64,000 bases of DNA, from positions 52,512,995 through 52,576,994 of the forward strand of contig CM060198.1 in the NCBI GenBank assembly GCA_030549335.1, read 5' to 3'. The first letter of the stretch is position 1. Every line of letters begins with the position of its first letter. The position numbers and the translations under genes are program-made. The DNA comes from Pontederia crassipes (taxonomy: Eukaryota; Streptophyta; Magnoliopsida; Commelinales; Pontederiaceae). Below are positions 23,481 to 35,523 of the stretch, piece after piece. The notes below the pieces were generated by a model that saw nothing but the letters and a program-made list of their open reading frames with translations, did not search any database and was not told the DNA's origin.

Positions 23481-25875
23481 TCCACGAGCGGACTGATAAT
23501 GCAAGGTGATGAACCATTGGTAGGAAGTGGCCATATGCTCATACCTTGGGCAACTTTGGGCATTGTCGAACGATGTTGGGTCATCAGGTGCTTGGACTTG
23601 TGGGAGAAGTCTGGGACAATGTTTCAGCAGAGGACCATGCCATGGCAATGGGGGAAGAGTGTGTTGCTTGTAGTCCAGGTTTGAGCAACTCATTGACATT
23701 GGTCAAGGCGAACTGTTGGGAAGTTTCTAAAGATTTCCTTGTATTATGTACTTGTGTATGGTTATTATTGTTATAATAGTGCCAAAGTGCAAATTGTAAT
23801 ATTTGTGAAAGTGCAATAAAGACTTTTTTTCTCAAATGCATACAGGGTTTCTTTGTGTTTGTGTGCATAGATACAAAAGTGGCAGCCGTGATGAAAGGAG
23901 CACTTTTTTCTATTTGTCCATGGGAAGATGATTGGGATCACTTGTTACCTAAGACAAAGGGAAGCATGCGAAATAATGTGGTCATCACACATTCTAGGTG
24001 GCCTTGAAACATGTAGGCGACATGTTCAATGTAATGTATGAAGGACATGGATGTTGGTGAACACCTTGGGCAAGTGTTCTGGATCGATAAGGTACTAGTG
24101 TCAACGCTTAAGAATGACTCGACAATGCATTATAGGGAAATGAGTGCAATGGAAGTCTTGCAAAGCAACATTGTTGGTGAAAGCTACATGAATATGAACA
24201 TGGTGCGCACATGTTCCGGATTAACAAGCATTGGGACAAATGCTTGAGGATATTACGGGCAAAGATCATGAGGATGGCTTGGACATTTGGAAGGATGTCC
24301 AGTGAAGTTACAGGTAAACTTCACGAAGAAAACTGACATGCGAACCATGTGTTCGGTGGAATGTCTGGATGGAATTTGAGGCATGAGTAGCATGTACTTC
24401 TAGAGAAAAGAACATTTGGGATGATGCTCTCAAATGTTATTGGTAAACATTTCGACGGAGTAAGTTGGGCCATATGTTGGAATGTTGGTGACGGACATCC
24501 CAATGATTGTAAGCATGTGATGCCATGCTTGGATGGTCGTTTAGATGATGAATGTTCATTGGGAGATGTTGTTGGTATGCATCTCGATTTGCTATGGATG
24601 CAAACAAGTAAACCCTAAGCAATTGAGCGGTCAGGCAAAAGATGTTCAATGTTAGGATGGCTTCATAAGCATCCTAGCAACCTAGTGCGTGCTGATGAAG
24701 GTGAGGGATGAGGCAGTGTTGGTCGGATCATGACATGGACTAGAACAAGGTTCTTGAAAATGGAACGGACACTCATCTAAAATGGTCCATGACTTAGGAA
24801 AAGATTTTTGTCTGGCTCATCCCGAACAAGAGATGGGCGCTGCGATAGAAAGATGGTTGGAGACATATGACCTCGATGGATGGATAGTCAAGAGTTGAAG
24901 GACGTGATGTGTTTGAGGGGATCAACCATGCCAAATGAATATTGAGAAATACCACATTCGTTAGGAACTTGGGAGGGATCTTATCATTCGTGAAAGAACT
25001 GGCCCCTCACACATGTTCTCGAATATGGAATGGCTCAGAAGTAGTCATTCCAGTGCGATAGAAAGGTAAAAGAGTTATCCAAGGGATGGACGATTAGATG
25101 ACTAATGTATTCGATCATTTTGGCGCAAATACATGAGTTATCCGAAGGAGTTGGCCAACCAAATGGTCCTGTGGTAGAAGGATAGTGGATTATCCGATGT
25201 AGCTGATCATGTTGGATGAATCATAAGTGGTACCCATATCCATAAGAATCGAAAATGAGTTTGTTCCATTAAAGATCATTGGGATGACTGATCTTTTTAT
25301 AATGGTGCATGGGACGTTGTTAGGATGACAACATATGTTGTATTCTAGATCAGTGCAAAAACTTATCAATAGACAATAAGGAGTAAACCAAAAGGAATAA
25401 AGAAAAATCAATTTGTGGAACTTTGTGACTATGAATGTATGAATCGAAGTCATACTTATGCCAATACGGCATGGAAATGTTCGTGGAGCATTTGGGTTGG
25501 TGCTTGAGAGGAGACTAATCAAATTGGGCATTGGCGAGATGTCTAGCATAGACGGAAACTATGTAGATAAACGAAGGTCAGAGATACGAGTTGGTGAAAT
25601 TGTATTAAAAAATTGATAGAACTTGAAAGAAACTTCATGTTTTAGGTTGGATAAGGAAAATTTTGAGACTTGTTGGCTGACTTGGAACCTTGTACATCGT
25701 CAAAAGCAACAATATATGTAGCATGGAGGTTTAGTTATTCAGGTTGGGAAAACATAATATAAGTCTATGAAGTTTGTCCAGTATGGGAAACCTGCGAACA
25801 AGATTTGGAACAACAACTCGAGTTGATTCTAACTCGAGAAGTTGACGAGGACGACAATGATTTGAAGAGGGAGAG

Positions 25876-26680
25876 TGTTATAACATCCTTACCTTGCTCG
25901 TAAGCCTAAATCAAGAAGTTCAACGTTAAGACAACATATGCGGGCAACAATGGCTCACTACGGGTGTACATTGGCACGTTTGGGTGATAATTTTGTTAAT
26001 TGTCGAGCGGACACGTCCATTCTCAATGATAGTTTTGTCAACTGTCATGTGAGACATTGCTTAGCTAAAGATGAGCCTGGTTCAGGAAACTGTTTATGTT
26101 TATTGGCAGCCCAATTCGTGTGGAAATAAAAAGGTACATTTCCCAAAGGGTGCGCAATCCAAAGGGTGTCAAAACATAGAAGATACTATCCTAACATGGA
26201 CCAAGTTGGTTTAAGGGTTAAATGGGTTGAAAGGTGACAGTTTTAAGGCCAATTCGGATTAGATAAGGGGAAGGGCAATTTTAGGTGGTTAATGTAGTTT
26301 TAAAACTGCTTGAAGTTGTGTTGACACTTCTTGGACTATTCTAACAGGCGCAGACAATTTTAGAACTTCTACCAATTCCTTGGAAATTATGGATATCACC
26401 ATCCCTTAGCCTATAAAAGGCCCAACTCGGGCAAAACAAGAGAATGGAATTTGTAGAGAACTTTTGGCACCTTCTAGTGAAGTTCTGCGAGTCAATATCC
26501 CCAATAATATTCCTGTTGCCATTATAAACTTTCAGAAGCCAAAGGAAGAGTGTCTTTAATTGTTGGGTGAGTATGTTTTCTAGGGTGAGTGAACAACTCG
26601 GAATTCCTATGCATACGATTGACTTAGCCTTGGGACAGAGGTCTAAGTGTCGCACATTTTCATGGAGGCAATCTTAGAGT
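25876..26680 (+). repeat. Probable 3' LTR of the non-coding element (contains copy c)
   Basis: Begins TGTTATAACATCC after a polypurine tract and matches 21963-22710 through most of its length, ending near GCACATTTTCATGGAGGCA. Sequences diverge beyond about 26670. Confidence 0.65.
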
Positions 26681-26690
26681 TGGTGACACT

Positions 26691-27309
26691 AGGGCAAAAA
26701 GTACGAGGATGGCAAATTTAAAAAATTAAATAAATAAAAGTGTAGGGATATTTGATCCATGAGTTTTTCATAATGTTATAACTAATATAACAAGTTACTT
26801 TTTATGTTTTAATATTATAATGTAACAAGTCAACCTTCACCCAACAATACTATTGAGATCTCATATCACATGAGGTCTAAAATTGGAAAAAAAGGAAAGA
26901 CAAATAATATATTCAAAAGGTACATAAATGATAAATCACACTCACTCCATCCACTAGTTAAGTCAAGAAGACTTAAGGTTGCGCACAATTATTCGTTTCA
27001 CTATAGATTAATTGATCGATTTTCTAACCGATTAACGAAAAAAGTTTGTTAAAAAAATTCAAAGAGTTGGTTATGGATAATTATCCAAATTCAATGACAT
27101 ATAATTATTTTTTTATATGTCAAATTTTTTGTAAAAACTTATTTAATGTATACGAATTTATATTTTTTGTTTTATTAGTTTATATCCCAATGATTTAATG
27201 GTTTTTACCTTTTTACCATTTCAAATTTAATATTTACCTTTTATTTTTTAATACATGTTTCATTATATTTTAATATATTTTCATTTTTTTGTGAATTTTG
27301 TAAGAATAT
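26691..27309. other. AT-rich spacer, no gene seen
   Basis: No exon or repeat was recognised beyond AT-rich low complexity. Confidence 0.5.
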
Positions 27310-28285
27310 TTTTTATGGATATAATGTATATCCTCCCCCTATAATGGGGAGAATGGTCCTCAACCCATTCGCAGTCATCGAATCTTGGTGCAGTTCACTA
27401 AACGGGCGCCCGGTTCACTAAAGTGGAGCGCGGTTTAGGAATTCATACCGATTGACATCTCATATCGTCGACGTCACCCCTAATGTGGCTGCCATGGGTC
27501 AAGCTCCATCATCGGAACCCTTCTATGTCCACCACTAGGACGGATTTGCCTCCCTGCTTCCCCGCACCCCTCCTTCTCCCTCTGCACCCTCAAGGACGTC
27601 ATGTCCTCGTCCTCGACGATGTCGACAAGCCCTTGTCTCCTAAGCGACCGCTTGTTCGACGTCATTCACCCGTCGCGTCTTCCACAAGGTCCGTGTCACC
27701 TCTACTGTCCTCGACGCGCTCCGATCCCCCACTCCCTCCTTCCCCTCCAACCATCGGATCGTTGTCTACTACACCTCCCTTTGTGCCATCCGGAGGACCT
27801 TCGAGGACTGCCGCATCATCCATTCCATCCTCTGTGGCTTATGTGTGGCCATCGATGAACGCGACCTATCCATGGACTCTGGCTTCCTCATGGAGCTCAA
27901 GGGGATCCTGTGCTGACACTGACAGCACATTAGCCGCCCCCAAGTCTTCATCGAAGGGCAGTACATTGGTGGCGCGAAGAGATCCATCGTCTTCACAAGT
28001 CAGGGTAACTTAAGCTCCTTATCGAGGGGGCGGCGTGCCTAGGGCCTGCGAGAGCTGCGGGGGTGTGCGCTTCCTTCTGTGCAGCGTGTGCAGTGGTAGT
28101 CAGAACAGTACCCCGAGAAGGGCGATGACGGTTTTGAATTCCTAAATCGCACACCCTTTTTGTGAATTAGGTGCCCCTTTAGTGAACCACGCCTTCGTTC
28201 CTTAGTGAGTTGTGCAAAAATAAGACATCATCAGAGCACAGAGGACCATCCTAGGGAGAATGATAACATTATATCCAATTTTTAT
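27310..28285 (+). mobile_element. Probable Pack-MULE carrying a glutaredoxin gene fragment
   Basis: A GC-rich coding-derived core is framed by inverted arms. Outside in, the left arm has GGATATAATG, GAATGGTCCTC (27351), GTGCAGTTCACTAA, GGTTCACTAAAG and TTTAGGAATTCA (27434-27445). The right arm has the same blocks inverted, TGAATTCCTAAA (28135-28146), CTTTAGTGAACC, TTAGTGAGTTGTGCA, GAGGACCATC (28241) and CATTATATCC. Long inverted ends around a captured gene piece are the Pack-MULE layout. The outer edges and the 9-bp duplication could not be fixed exactly. Confidence 0.62.
27480..28150 (+). pseudogene. Glutaredoxin-domain (GRX, At5g39865-like) pseudogene inside the Pack-MULE
   Basis: From about 27745 one frame reads RIVVYYTSLCAIRRTFEDCR, then a block with CVAIDERDLSMDSGF and LMELKGIL, then two stops, then RPQVFIEGQYIGGAKR. 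This is the plant GRX-like order: VVxYxTSLRxxRRTFEDC, then VDERDVSMD, then LPQVFIGGRYIGGAE. Further on, a shifted frame gives RACESCGGVRFLLCSVCSGS, the family's C-terminal CxxC pairs. The upstream part (27480-27740) is low-complexity coding-like sequence of the N-terminal region. Stops and frameshifts prevent a complete protein. Intact relatives are thought to be thiol-disulfide or regulatory proteins. No intron is evident, as in the parental family. Confidence 0.8.
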
Positions 28286-29617
28286 AGGATATTTATTTTC
28301 GATTTAAACGATGAATTCACTGGACTGAAACAAAATTAGTTTTAATCATTTTCTTTGTCCGATTAGATTTTTTAACAATTAGATAAATTAATCGAATTAT
28401 GTAATTGGTTAATTAATCGACCCCTTGCTCACCCCTAATAATGGTATTCTCTTTGGACTCCATGAAATTGTTGTTGTCCCAAATTTAATTTGGAAATCTT
28501 GATACTTGCATTTGCACCATATTTTTCTATTACCCGATGCACCATTTTTTTCCATTACCCGACAACAATTCGTAGTTTTTAACAGGTAACCGTAGTAATT
28601 ATAATTACGCTATGAATATTAATTATTGTACTCAATTAATTGTATAATAATATGACTACTTGCATAAAGAAAAAGATAAATATGGTTAGAAATTACGGAT
28701 ATGATTTAACAAACTGTTATTTTAACTTTTATTGTATTTTAGTTATTTTAAAGTTAGTTAAAAAAATTGACTCGTCTCAATTGGTATTAAAAATGAATTC
28801 CAAGCGTTGGACAAGTGTTAATAGTCCTTAATTATAATATTAGAGTCATCATTTTGAGAATTATTATTGTTCTATTTTCACGATTGTCAAAACACTGAAA
28901 ACTTTCTATAAATTCGGACCGACATAAAAAAAATTACAAAACCCAGAATTATTTGTTACGGGGTCCTAGACTCCTAGGGGTTTTAAATTGGGTAGACCAG
29001 GCACTGTTGGTTGTGCGGACAAGGCCGTCAATACATTTAATAACACTGCTGCACTACATGTGCGCCCATTATATCTGCATCACGACCCTTAGCTAATAAT
29101 TTTGCAAATTTCTCAATTATTTTGAACCAAATTAGTTAGTGTTCCGAGTTGGACACGATTCTAATTCTCAAAATTGCTAACTTGACGACGATTTCAAAGT
29201 AAACGGATGTTAACAACTCATCACTGTGCTAAACATGAGAAGTGAAACAGATGGATGGATTGTGGGAACTTACTGCTTGAATAATTCTGTCATGAGGCAG
29301 TACAACAACACAAGAAGGTAAAGGAATTACATCCAATCGGTTGGAGAGATCCGTCTACAAGGTGAATTCCTCTCTGTTATGACTGCATCTGAAGGGTGAA
29401 GGGCCTACACAGAAAAACAAAATGAATTTTGTCAGATTGAAATAATAGCTAAAAGTAAAGCGACCAACTAGCAAACAAAATTTTGATACTTTTTGCCTGC
29501 CAAACAAACACAAAGAATACAGTTCCAACTTACGGGAACTAAAAGGAATTTTGATAATAACTACTGTTCAGTTCTACAGCAGTAACAAGGAAGCCAATTC
29601 CTACATCTCAAAACAGG
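28286..29617. other. Intergenic region, no supported gene
   Basis: AT-rich sequence. An isolated exon-like open frame with acceptor and donor lies on the minus strand at 29354-29274 (see findings). Nothing else could be supported. Confidence 0.45.
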
Positions 29618-29721
29618 TTTGCAGGAATACAGTTCATTATTTGCAGGAATACAGTTCATTATTTGCAGGAATACAGCCAATTCCTACAAGTAAAAGGAAT
29701 ACAGTTCATTATTTGCAGGAA
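29618..29721. repeat. Tandem repeat, 22-bp unit
   Basis: Two full units starting TTTGCAGGAATACAGTTCAT at 29618 and 29640, a third diverging after GAATACAG at 29662, and a detached partial unit ending about 29721. Confidence 0.88.
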
Positions 29722-31477
29722 AATAATGAACAGAATCCGGAACTAGTTTGCATCACATTTTATTCTCATCCACCAACTCAAAACAGGACCTACATCTCAC
29801 ATCTGGCTATTAAATGTCACCAACCTTCCATAATGTCAAATTGTAGATTTAACCCTGGCTTTGCTTAGTGTCATGGCTGTTTATGTCATTGATTCTTTTA
29901 TTACACTCCTGGACGTACTTGAGTTAGTCCTACCAAATGGAAGACAATTACTGCCATCTTCAGCCGAGTCTAAATTAATATTGCAAGAACAGGACTATAA
30001 ATTAAGCAGAAAAAAACTTCCAGTTAAGATTGAATCAGTTGAAGGGATCCAGTTGAATGGTTGGACACAATGGTAATATAATAACATAAAAATATATATC
30101 AACTACATATATTTTATTAAATATGTATAAATCTACACTATGTTTCATTTACCACTTATCCCAAAATCCCAGAAAAACCTGAATTTTTAGTTGATTTTGA
30201 CCAGCAAAACCTGGACCATCCTATCAACCAAGGTGATAAGTTGTGGAATCAGCCATCCAATTCAATTCTGACAATTAAACTTATGGATGACCGTAGACAA
30301 CTTAAATTTAACATTAAAGTGGCACCCGAAGTTCAAATGCATCACCTCTAATAAGTGTTCTGGACTTGGGGAGATTCCTTGTCTCAGCAGAGAACTGTAC
30401 AACTGAAGTTATGGCTGACACAAAATGATTATTTTTGAGAAGATATACAAAATGATTATACATGTTAAAATTATAAATTAATGATATTATTCTTGCTAAC
30501 AATTTAAGTTTTAAAAAAATGATCAGTACATCTAATTTTCATATAATATGAGAGTTAGAGATCATAAGTTCAAATCTCGTTGAGATTTTCTTAAATAAAA
30601 ATATTTTCTCCCATTTTTATTAACTGATTTAAGAAAACTGGTAATACATCTATTTCCACACTCTTCTTAAAACAACAACAATAACAAAAATTTCTGCAGA
30701 CAGCAGCTCGCTTTACTTGTGACATAACATGCCTGAAAATAAGAACATATGCCCATGCAAAGAGCGCCCTAAAAGTTATGCCTTAAAGAAAGTAACATTA
30801 CTTGTCATTATTAGACTAAACATGCACCTAAATTCTGCTAAAAAGTGAAGGAAATGCAGTGTTTTTGCACATATTTTCCCCATCTCATGATAAAAAAAAA
30901 TTTGCTGAAAGAGTACATAAGACAAGTTTAATGTACCCAAATATTAAGCAATAGAAAATATACAAAATGTTAACATATATTAACCAACATCCAAGTATGG
31001 AAACATTTGTCAAGACTAACATAATTCAAATATTGACATCAAACCAAGGGTAAGATATTGACATCAAATATTGAGGGCATAGGATGCGTAATTTGGTAGT
31101 TCTTGTTAGGAAAAAAGACATGGGTTAGTTTCTACTCAACTAAGTTTTGGTGAAGCGTCTCACCATAACTCATAATCCTAGTGCATTCAAATAATGTGCC
31201 ACCCAGAAGTAACTTCAGGGTTTGGTATTCCCTGGCGATATTGTTAATTGTAATATGTGGATGTAGATGCACATCTATTCTTGAAGGAATATATTTAATC
31301 AATGCCCAAATACATCATAAGTCTACTGCTAAAAATGCAATTGTTTCTTTTTTGGGGTGGTGAAATAAACAAAATGGAATTGTTGAGCTGCAAAAATGTG
31401 CTCTCTCGAATTTTCTAAGATTAGTGTGTATAACTCTTATTTGTACTCGTTGCCGAAGTAAGCTCTTCATTTGACAT
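29722..31477. other. Intergenic region, no supported gene
   Basis: AT-rich. An AAGTTCAAATCTCG motif near 30568 resembles a Pol III B box, but no A box or tRNA fold was found. No reliable exons. Confidence 0.45.
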
Positions 31478-31840
31478 TTATAATTCCATGTACTGTCCGA
31501 GAAGATGATCTAGCTTCTCATAACGAGCATCTCCTGAAATATAATGTGGAAGTCACCGTGGGAGAATGCCTCCATATTTAACAATAAAAAAAAGTTGAAA
31601 GTTCTCACGAATGATTTCATCTAATTCCTTCATAATATCTTATTGCCAATCAAAAAATATATTTCGAAGAAACTTATAACCACATGAATAATTCGAATTG
31701 TCTAAAAAGCATAAAATTACGACTATGCTTAAGATAAATACAAAGATCGAAGAATAAAAAAAAACAAAGGAAAGTTCTTTAACAGTTCAGTTTCCGCATC
31801 AGTTTAGTTTTAACAAATTTGTTTTGGCAGCAGAAGGAGC

Positions 31841-33713
31841 TCATGAAGTTTTGTTTGCAGCTACATCTCTTGAGTTAAAGAATTTTGTTTCTGACAGATG
31901 CATTGGAAGAAAATGTGGTAGAATCACTCCCATAAGCAAGCAGAAGATAGCTGCAATTCCTACCCACCAAGCATTATATGGAATCCCGAGAATCAATTGA
32001 TCACATACTGCAAAAGAACGAGATATGCGGTTAACATCTCAAACTAAAACCCCAGAATAAGTGGGTTTTGCTCATCTGAGTGTAGCATGCTTAATTTGAC
32101 GCAAAAACATGAAGGTTTTTTAAAAGGTTTGGTGTTGGCTATTCATTCCATTCTTCAGCTAATCAATTGTGCGTAGCAGCTAGGACCAGAGTAAAGTAAT
32201 GATTTGTACAACAACAACAACAAAGCCTTATCCCACTAGGTGGGGTTAATGGTAAAGTAATGATTTGTATTCAATTAAATTCATAACTCTCAGAGATGGA
32301 GAGAAGAACTGTATCACAGGTTGGACTGCATTTTAATGTTACCCTCAGTCCCATTTACTGATTATACTTTTTTTTCTTTTTTGAGAACGTACTTTTACCA
32401 TTTATGAGCAACCACATGATATCTCAAAGAGTTTAGCCAATGAGATTTATATTTGGATCATCCTAGTATAATTAAGAATGTTTGAAGCATCAGGCAATCC
32501 ACTCACTGAAAACAGCAAAAAAAGGGAAGCAGGTTCTTCGGGATAGACCGAATGGGGAAACTTTTACGCATGTTTTGTCGATGTAAACAATGATCTTTTG
32601 ACAAGATCCTTTCTTTTCGACAATGAAAGGGTGATTACTAAAGTTTGGATAATAATCTGTTATGTACTAAAACCGATAACTATGCAATGTACATCAAAGC
32701 CCTGTGTTGATGTGATGCTTTTATCATAACTCAGATGTACTGTTTAGAGCAGCTCATCCTATGCTGTGTTTTGCACAGGAAAGGAATATAGAGCTGGAAG
32801 GAAGCCTGGCCGTGAGTTGTATCTAAAAGGTCCACCTTTTTTCTTATATTTCTACTAAGATTATAGTGAACTTGATTTCTTTTTTTTTTTTAGAGGAAGT
32901 GAACATGGAAGTAAGTGTTGGTAGGATTTGTCTTCTAGATCATGCAACACCACACACATAGACTACCAAGAACAATTTGGTGGAAACACATCACCATATT
33001 ATTGAAGATAAACGTATCCTTTTGTCACTTACCAATATTATACATGACCATTTCTCTCTCTGGCACGTTCCTCATAGCCACAATCCCGGCAGCCTCCACA
33101 GTCACTTGAACCAACACATTATCCTGCAAGAAAGCATAATTAGTCTTCCAATCATGCCACAAGCATATGCATGACAAACCACATAATCTACGTTCTTACC
33201 TGATCACCATCAGTCTTAAAGATCAGCTTTTCCGTGTTGAGCAACTTCCGATTCTTCCCAAGCCTTGACAAGGATGCATTTTTCATCAGCTCAATGGAAA
33301 ATGTAGCTGGAATCTACCATCATCAACCAATTGAGTTGATGCATGCAAACACATAAACTACGTCAGTCATAAAAGAATGACCACGTCAGGAAATCAATGT
33401 CTCACTGAGGCAAAAGAACATACAGAAGCCGGGTACGAGATCTTGACCTCGTACCACATGGAGTCTTCGAGACCCAACACACTGTAGAAGCGTCTGTCAG
33501 ACTGCAAGGCCATGGATTCTGCCATGATCTCCAGCCCGACATACAATGGCTTCGCATCCAAGCTGAAGATGCTCAGTAACTAGTAAAGTTAGCTTGAACA
33601 CAAATAGAGGTCAATGCAGTGATATTAGTAACAGTAAGTCTCCATACTTGGTGGGGAGAGAGAACAAGGCAGAGGAGCAAAAGAGGCAATGAACGAAAAC
33701 CAGAAGGATCCAT
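31841..33713 (-). CDS. Small secreted/single-pass membrane protein of unknown function (5 exons)
   Basis: Exons (minus strand) 33713-33648, 33579-33424, 33313-33200, 33123-33033 and 32007-31841 join in matching phase (0, 0, 0, 1) with GT-AG introns to give 197 residues. Residues 1-20 are a leucine-rich signal peptide. The lumenal/extracellular part (about 23-150) includes LDAKPLYVGLEIMAESMAL, MWYEVKISYPAS, LGKNRKLLNTEKLIF and VLVQVTVEAAGIVAMRNVPE. One hydrophobic segment (about 156-172, WWVGIAAIFCLLMGVIL) is followed by a short tail, so a type I membrane topology is predicted. One sequon (NAS) lies in exon 3. I do not recognise the family. The evenly spaced, frame-consistent exons argue that it is a real gene. 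An upstream in-frame ATG (33794) exists, but TTTGTAG near 33783 looks like the acceptor of a 5' UTR intron, so 33713 is preferred. Intron 1 is only 68 bp. Confidence 0.72.
32209..32251 (-). mobile_element. Extremely 5'-truncated AU-like SINE (43 bp) in intron 4
   Basis: Only the (TTG)n tail and the adjoining CCTAGTGGGATAAGGC block are present. A perfect 18-bp target duplication GTAAAGTAATGATTTGTA flanks it (32191-32208 and 32252-32269), which proves a genuine insertion rather than chance similarity. Confidence 0.85.
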
Positions 33714-34589
33714 GAGAATAGATAGAGGCGAGACAATGAAGTCATGGTTGTTGCAGAGTTGCCTCCACGGAAGGATGTACCCTACAAACAACAATCTTTT
33801 ATCACCTCGATTACCACACCTGAAAAGGAGGATAAGTTTGAAGGATCAAGAACAAAGTCGCAAACCACATTTTCAGCTTAGACGTTGAACAGTGAAGGAA
33901 AACTGTACAGGGAATGTGATTGGTTGTAACAGATAATTTTACCTCCTCTAATGTCCTAGAATGAAGTGATTAGTTTACTTCAGAGAATAAATAGATCGAC
34001 AAAGTGGTGTGTTTTGCCAAGTTTTTGCTTTAAAAAGAGCTCACAGTTTTTTTTAATTTAAAAAGAGCTCACAGTTACATGACTCCTATCATTTGAATGT
34101 ATTACGATTCCTAAAGGAGGTTATGTCTTTAGCAAAAACCAGTAATGGAGAAAATCTGAAGCCAACGTTTTATAGGGAAACAATTAATTATTTGATATTC
34201 ACTATTGAGAATTAATTCCAGTTCTGTCATTCCATTTTCCATGCTTGAACAATGAGACACTGCAACTTCACCCTTCAAAAAAACAAAAAGGATAGTTATA
34301 CGCTAATTTTCAAATGTAGCTTAGACATTTAATCATACAGGTCAGTGACACAATTGAAGTTTAAGCATACACTCTCCAACAAGCTTAAACTATGTACAGT
34401 TTCTTCAACTCATACATTCTTAATTAGCTTCCAATAACCACATAATAATAAATCCATTCCACAGAAGGAATCCACTAACAAGTTCCAAATTGCTCCTACC
34501 AGTCATAATAAATTCACCATTACATCCACTTAATTCCTTGTTACTTCTACACGCGAAATAAAAGTAGATACACTTATATGCGGCTTTAA
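33714..34589. other. Upstream region of the unknown membrane-protein gene
   Basis: No coding sequence seen. Probably holds the 5' UTR intron and/or promoter of the minus-strand gene that starts at 33713. Confidence 0.4.
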
Positions 34590-35030
34590 TATTCCAACTA
34601 GGTGTCCGGTTCTCACCCCCAGGCAGCCTGCCGGCGGGTTTTTCCTCCCCGGCGACCGTCAGACCAACCTTCAAGAAAATTATTTAGTTTGGAGTTCATC
34701 GATGCACTCACCAGTAACAGGCCACCTGCGATCCGAATACGATTAAAACCTTCGGATGAAATCTACTCTCCGGCGATGACCTGCTCGTCGAGGTTTTCGG
34801 ACGTTTTTACGAATTCACTTCTACTACATTTCGTGTTCGATCCTACCTACAATAGTTGTTGTCCTGCTGTCGCCACCGCTGCACATCTGCTGCCGCAGCC
34901 GCTGCTCATCTGCTGCTGCCGCCGCCGCTCATCTGCTGTCCTGCTGCCGCCAGCTTCTCTCTCCCTCTCCCGCTCTCTTTCTCTCCCTCCCTTCTCCGCG
35001 CACACGAGCACGGTTTTTTTTCCTCTCCCC
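34590..35030 (-). promoter_or_regulatory. GC-rich, CAG/GA-rich patch; possible 5' leader or promoter
   Basis: On the minus strand a GA-rich run leads into several CAGCAGATG(A/T)GC repeats, followed by a potential donor (TTACTGGTGAGTGC near 34712). This is compatible with a non-coding first exon of the gene at 31841-33713, whose CDS is preceded by an intron-like acceptor at about 33783. The link is inference; the patch could equally be transposon-derived. Confidence 0.3.
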
Positions 35031-35523
35031 CTTTTTTGTTTTTTTTTATATTATAAAACTAGAAATATTTTTAAATAAATGGAATTCCTAATTCCTTTTA
35101 TTATTCTTACTGAATTTATTGTTGTGTTAATTTTTCACATATTAATGATGAAAATATTTACTGATGCGTTAATTGTTGTTGTTATTATAAATTTATGATG
35201 TGGTAGTTTTGCATGAATTAATATTTTAAAATATATATTGGTATTAACATCATGAATTAATGTTAGAATGATATTGCATGTTGTACTTAAAATGTCACAT
35301 CTCACCACTAAATTGCAAGTTTATATATTTTTGTCTACATTGATAGAAATATACATATATTACTAAATAAAAATATGGCAGAATCAGACGTGTTACATTG
35401 CTTTTTGACCAACAATATAACATAGATTAACAGAATTGCTAATGGACCTTTGATGGGTCATAGGAAATAATAAAAGGATGAATAGGTAAAAAAATAACAA
35501 TAAATCAAGTTTGGTTATGTAAC

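Larger units (their letters stand above)
21963..26690 (+). mobile_element. Large non-coding LTR retrotransposon derivative
   Basis: Two related terminal blocks start TGTTAT(G/A)(T/A)CCT(C/T)ACCTTGCTCG at 21963 and 25876. The second is preceded by a polypurine run GAAGAGGGAGAG (25864-25875), as expected before a 3' LTR. No gag or pol similarity was seen in the 2.4 kb between 23480 and 25875, so the element resembles the LARD class of non-autonomous elements. Exact LTR ends and target duplication could not be fixed. The primer-binding site was not recognised. Confidence 0.6.

Noticed and set aside
23233..24649. Many open frames of 60-100 codons
   Set aside because: Located in the non-coding LTR element. 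The translations match no retroelement or host protein and are low in structure.
29618..29721. Possible CRISPR-like array
   Set aside because: The 22-bp units are directly adjacent without unique spacers, and the DNA is plant nuclear: it is a plain tandem repeat.
30560..30585. Pol III B-box-like AAGTTCAAATCTCG
   Set aside because: No A box at the right distance and no tRNA cloverleaf could be drawn.
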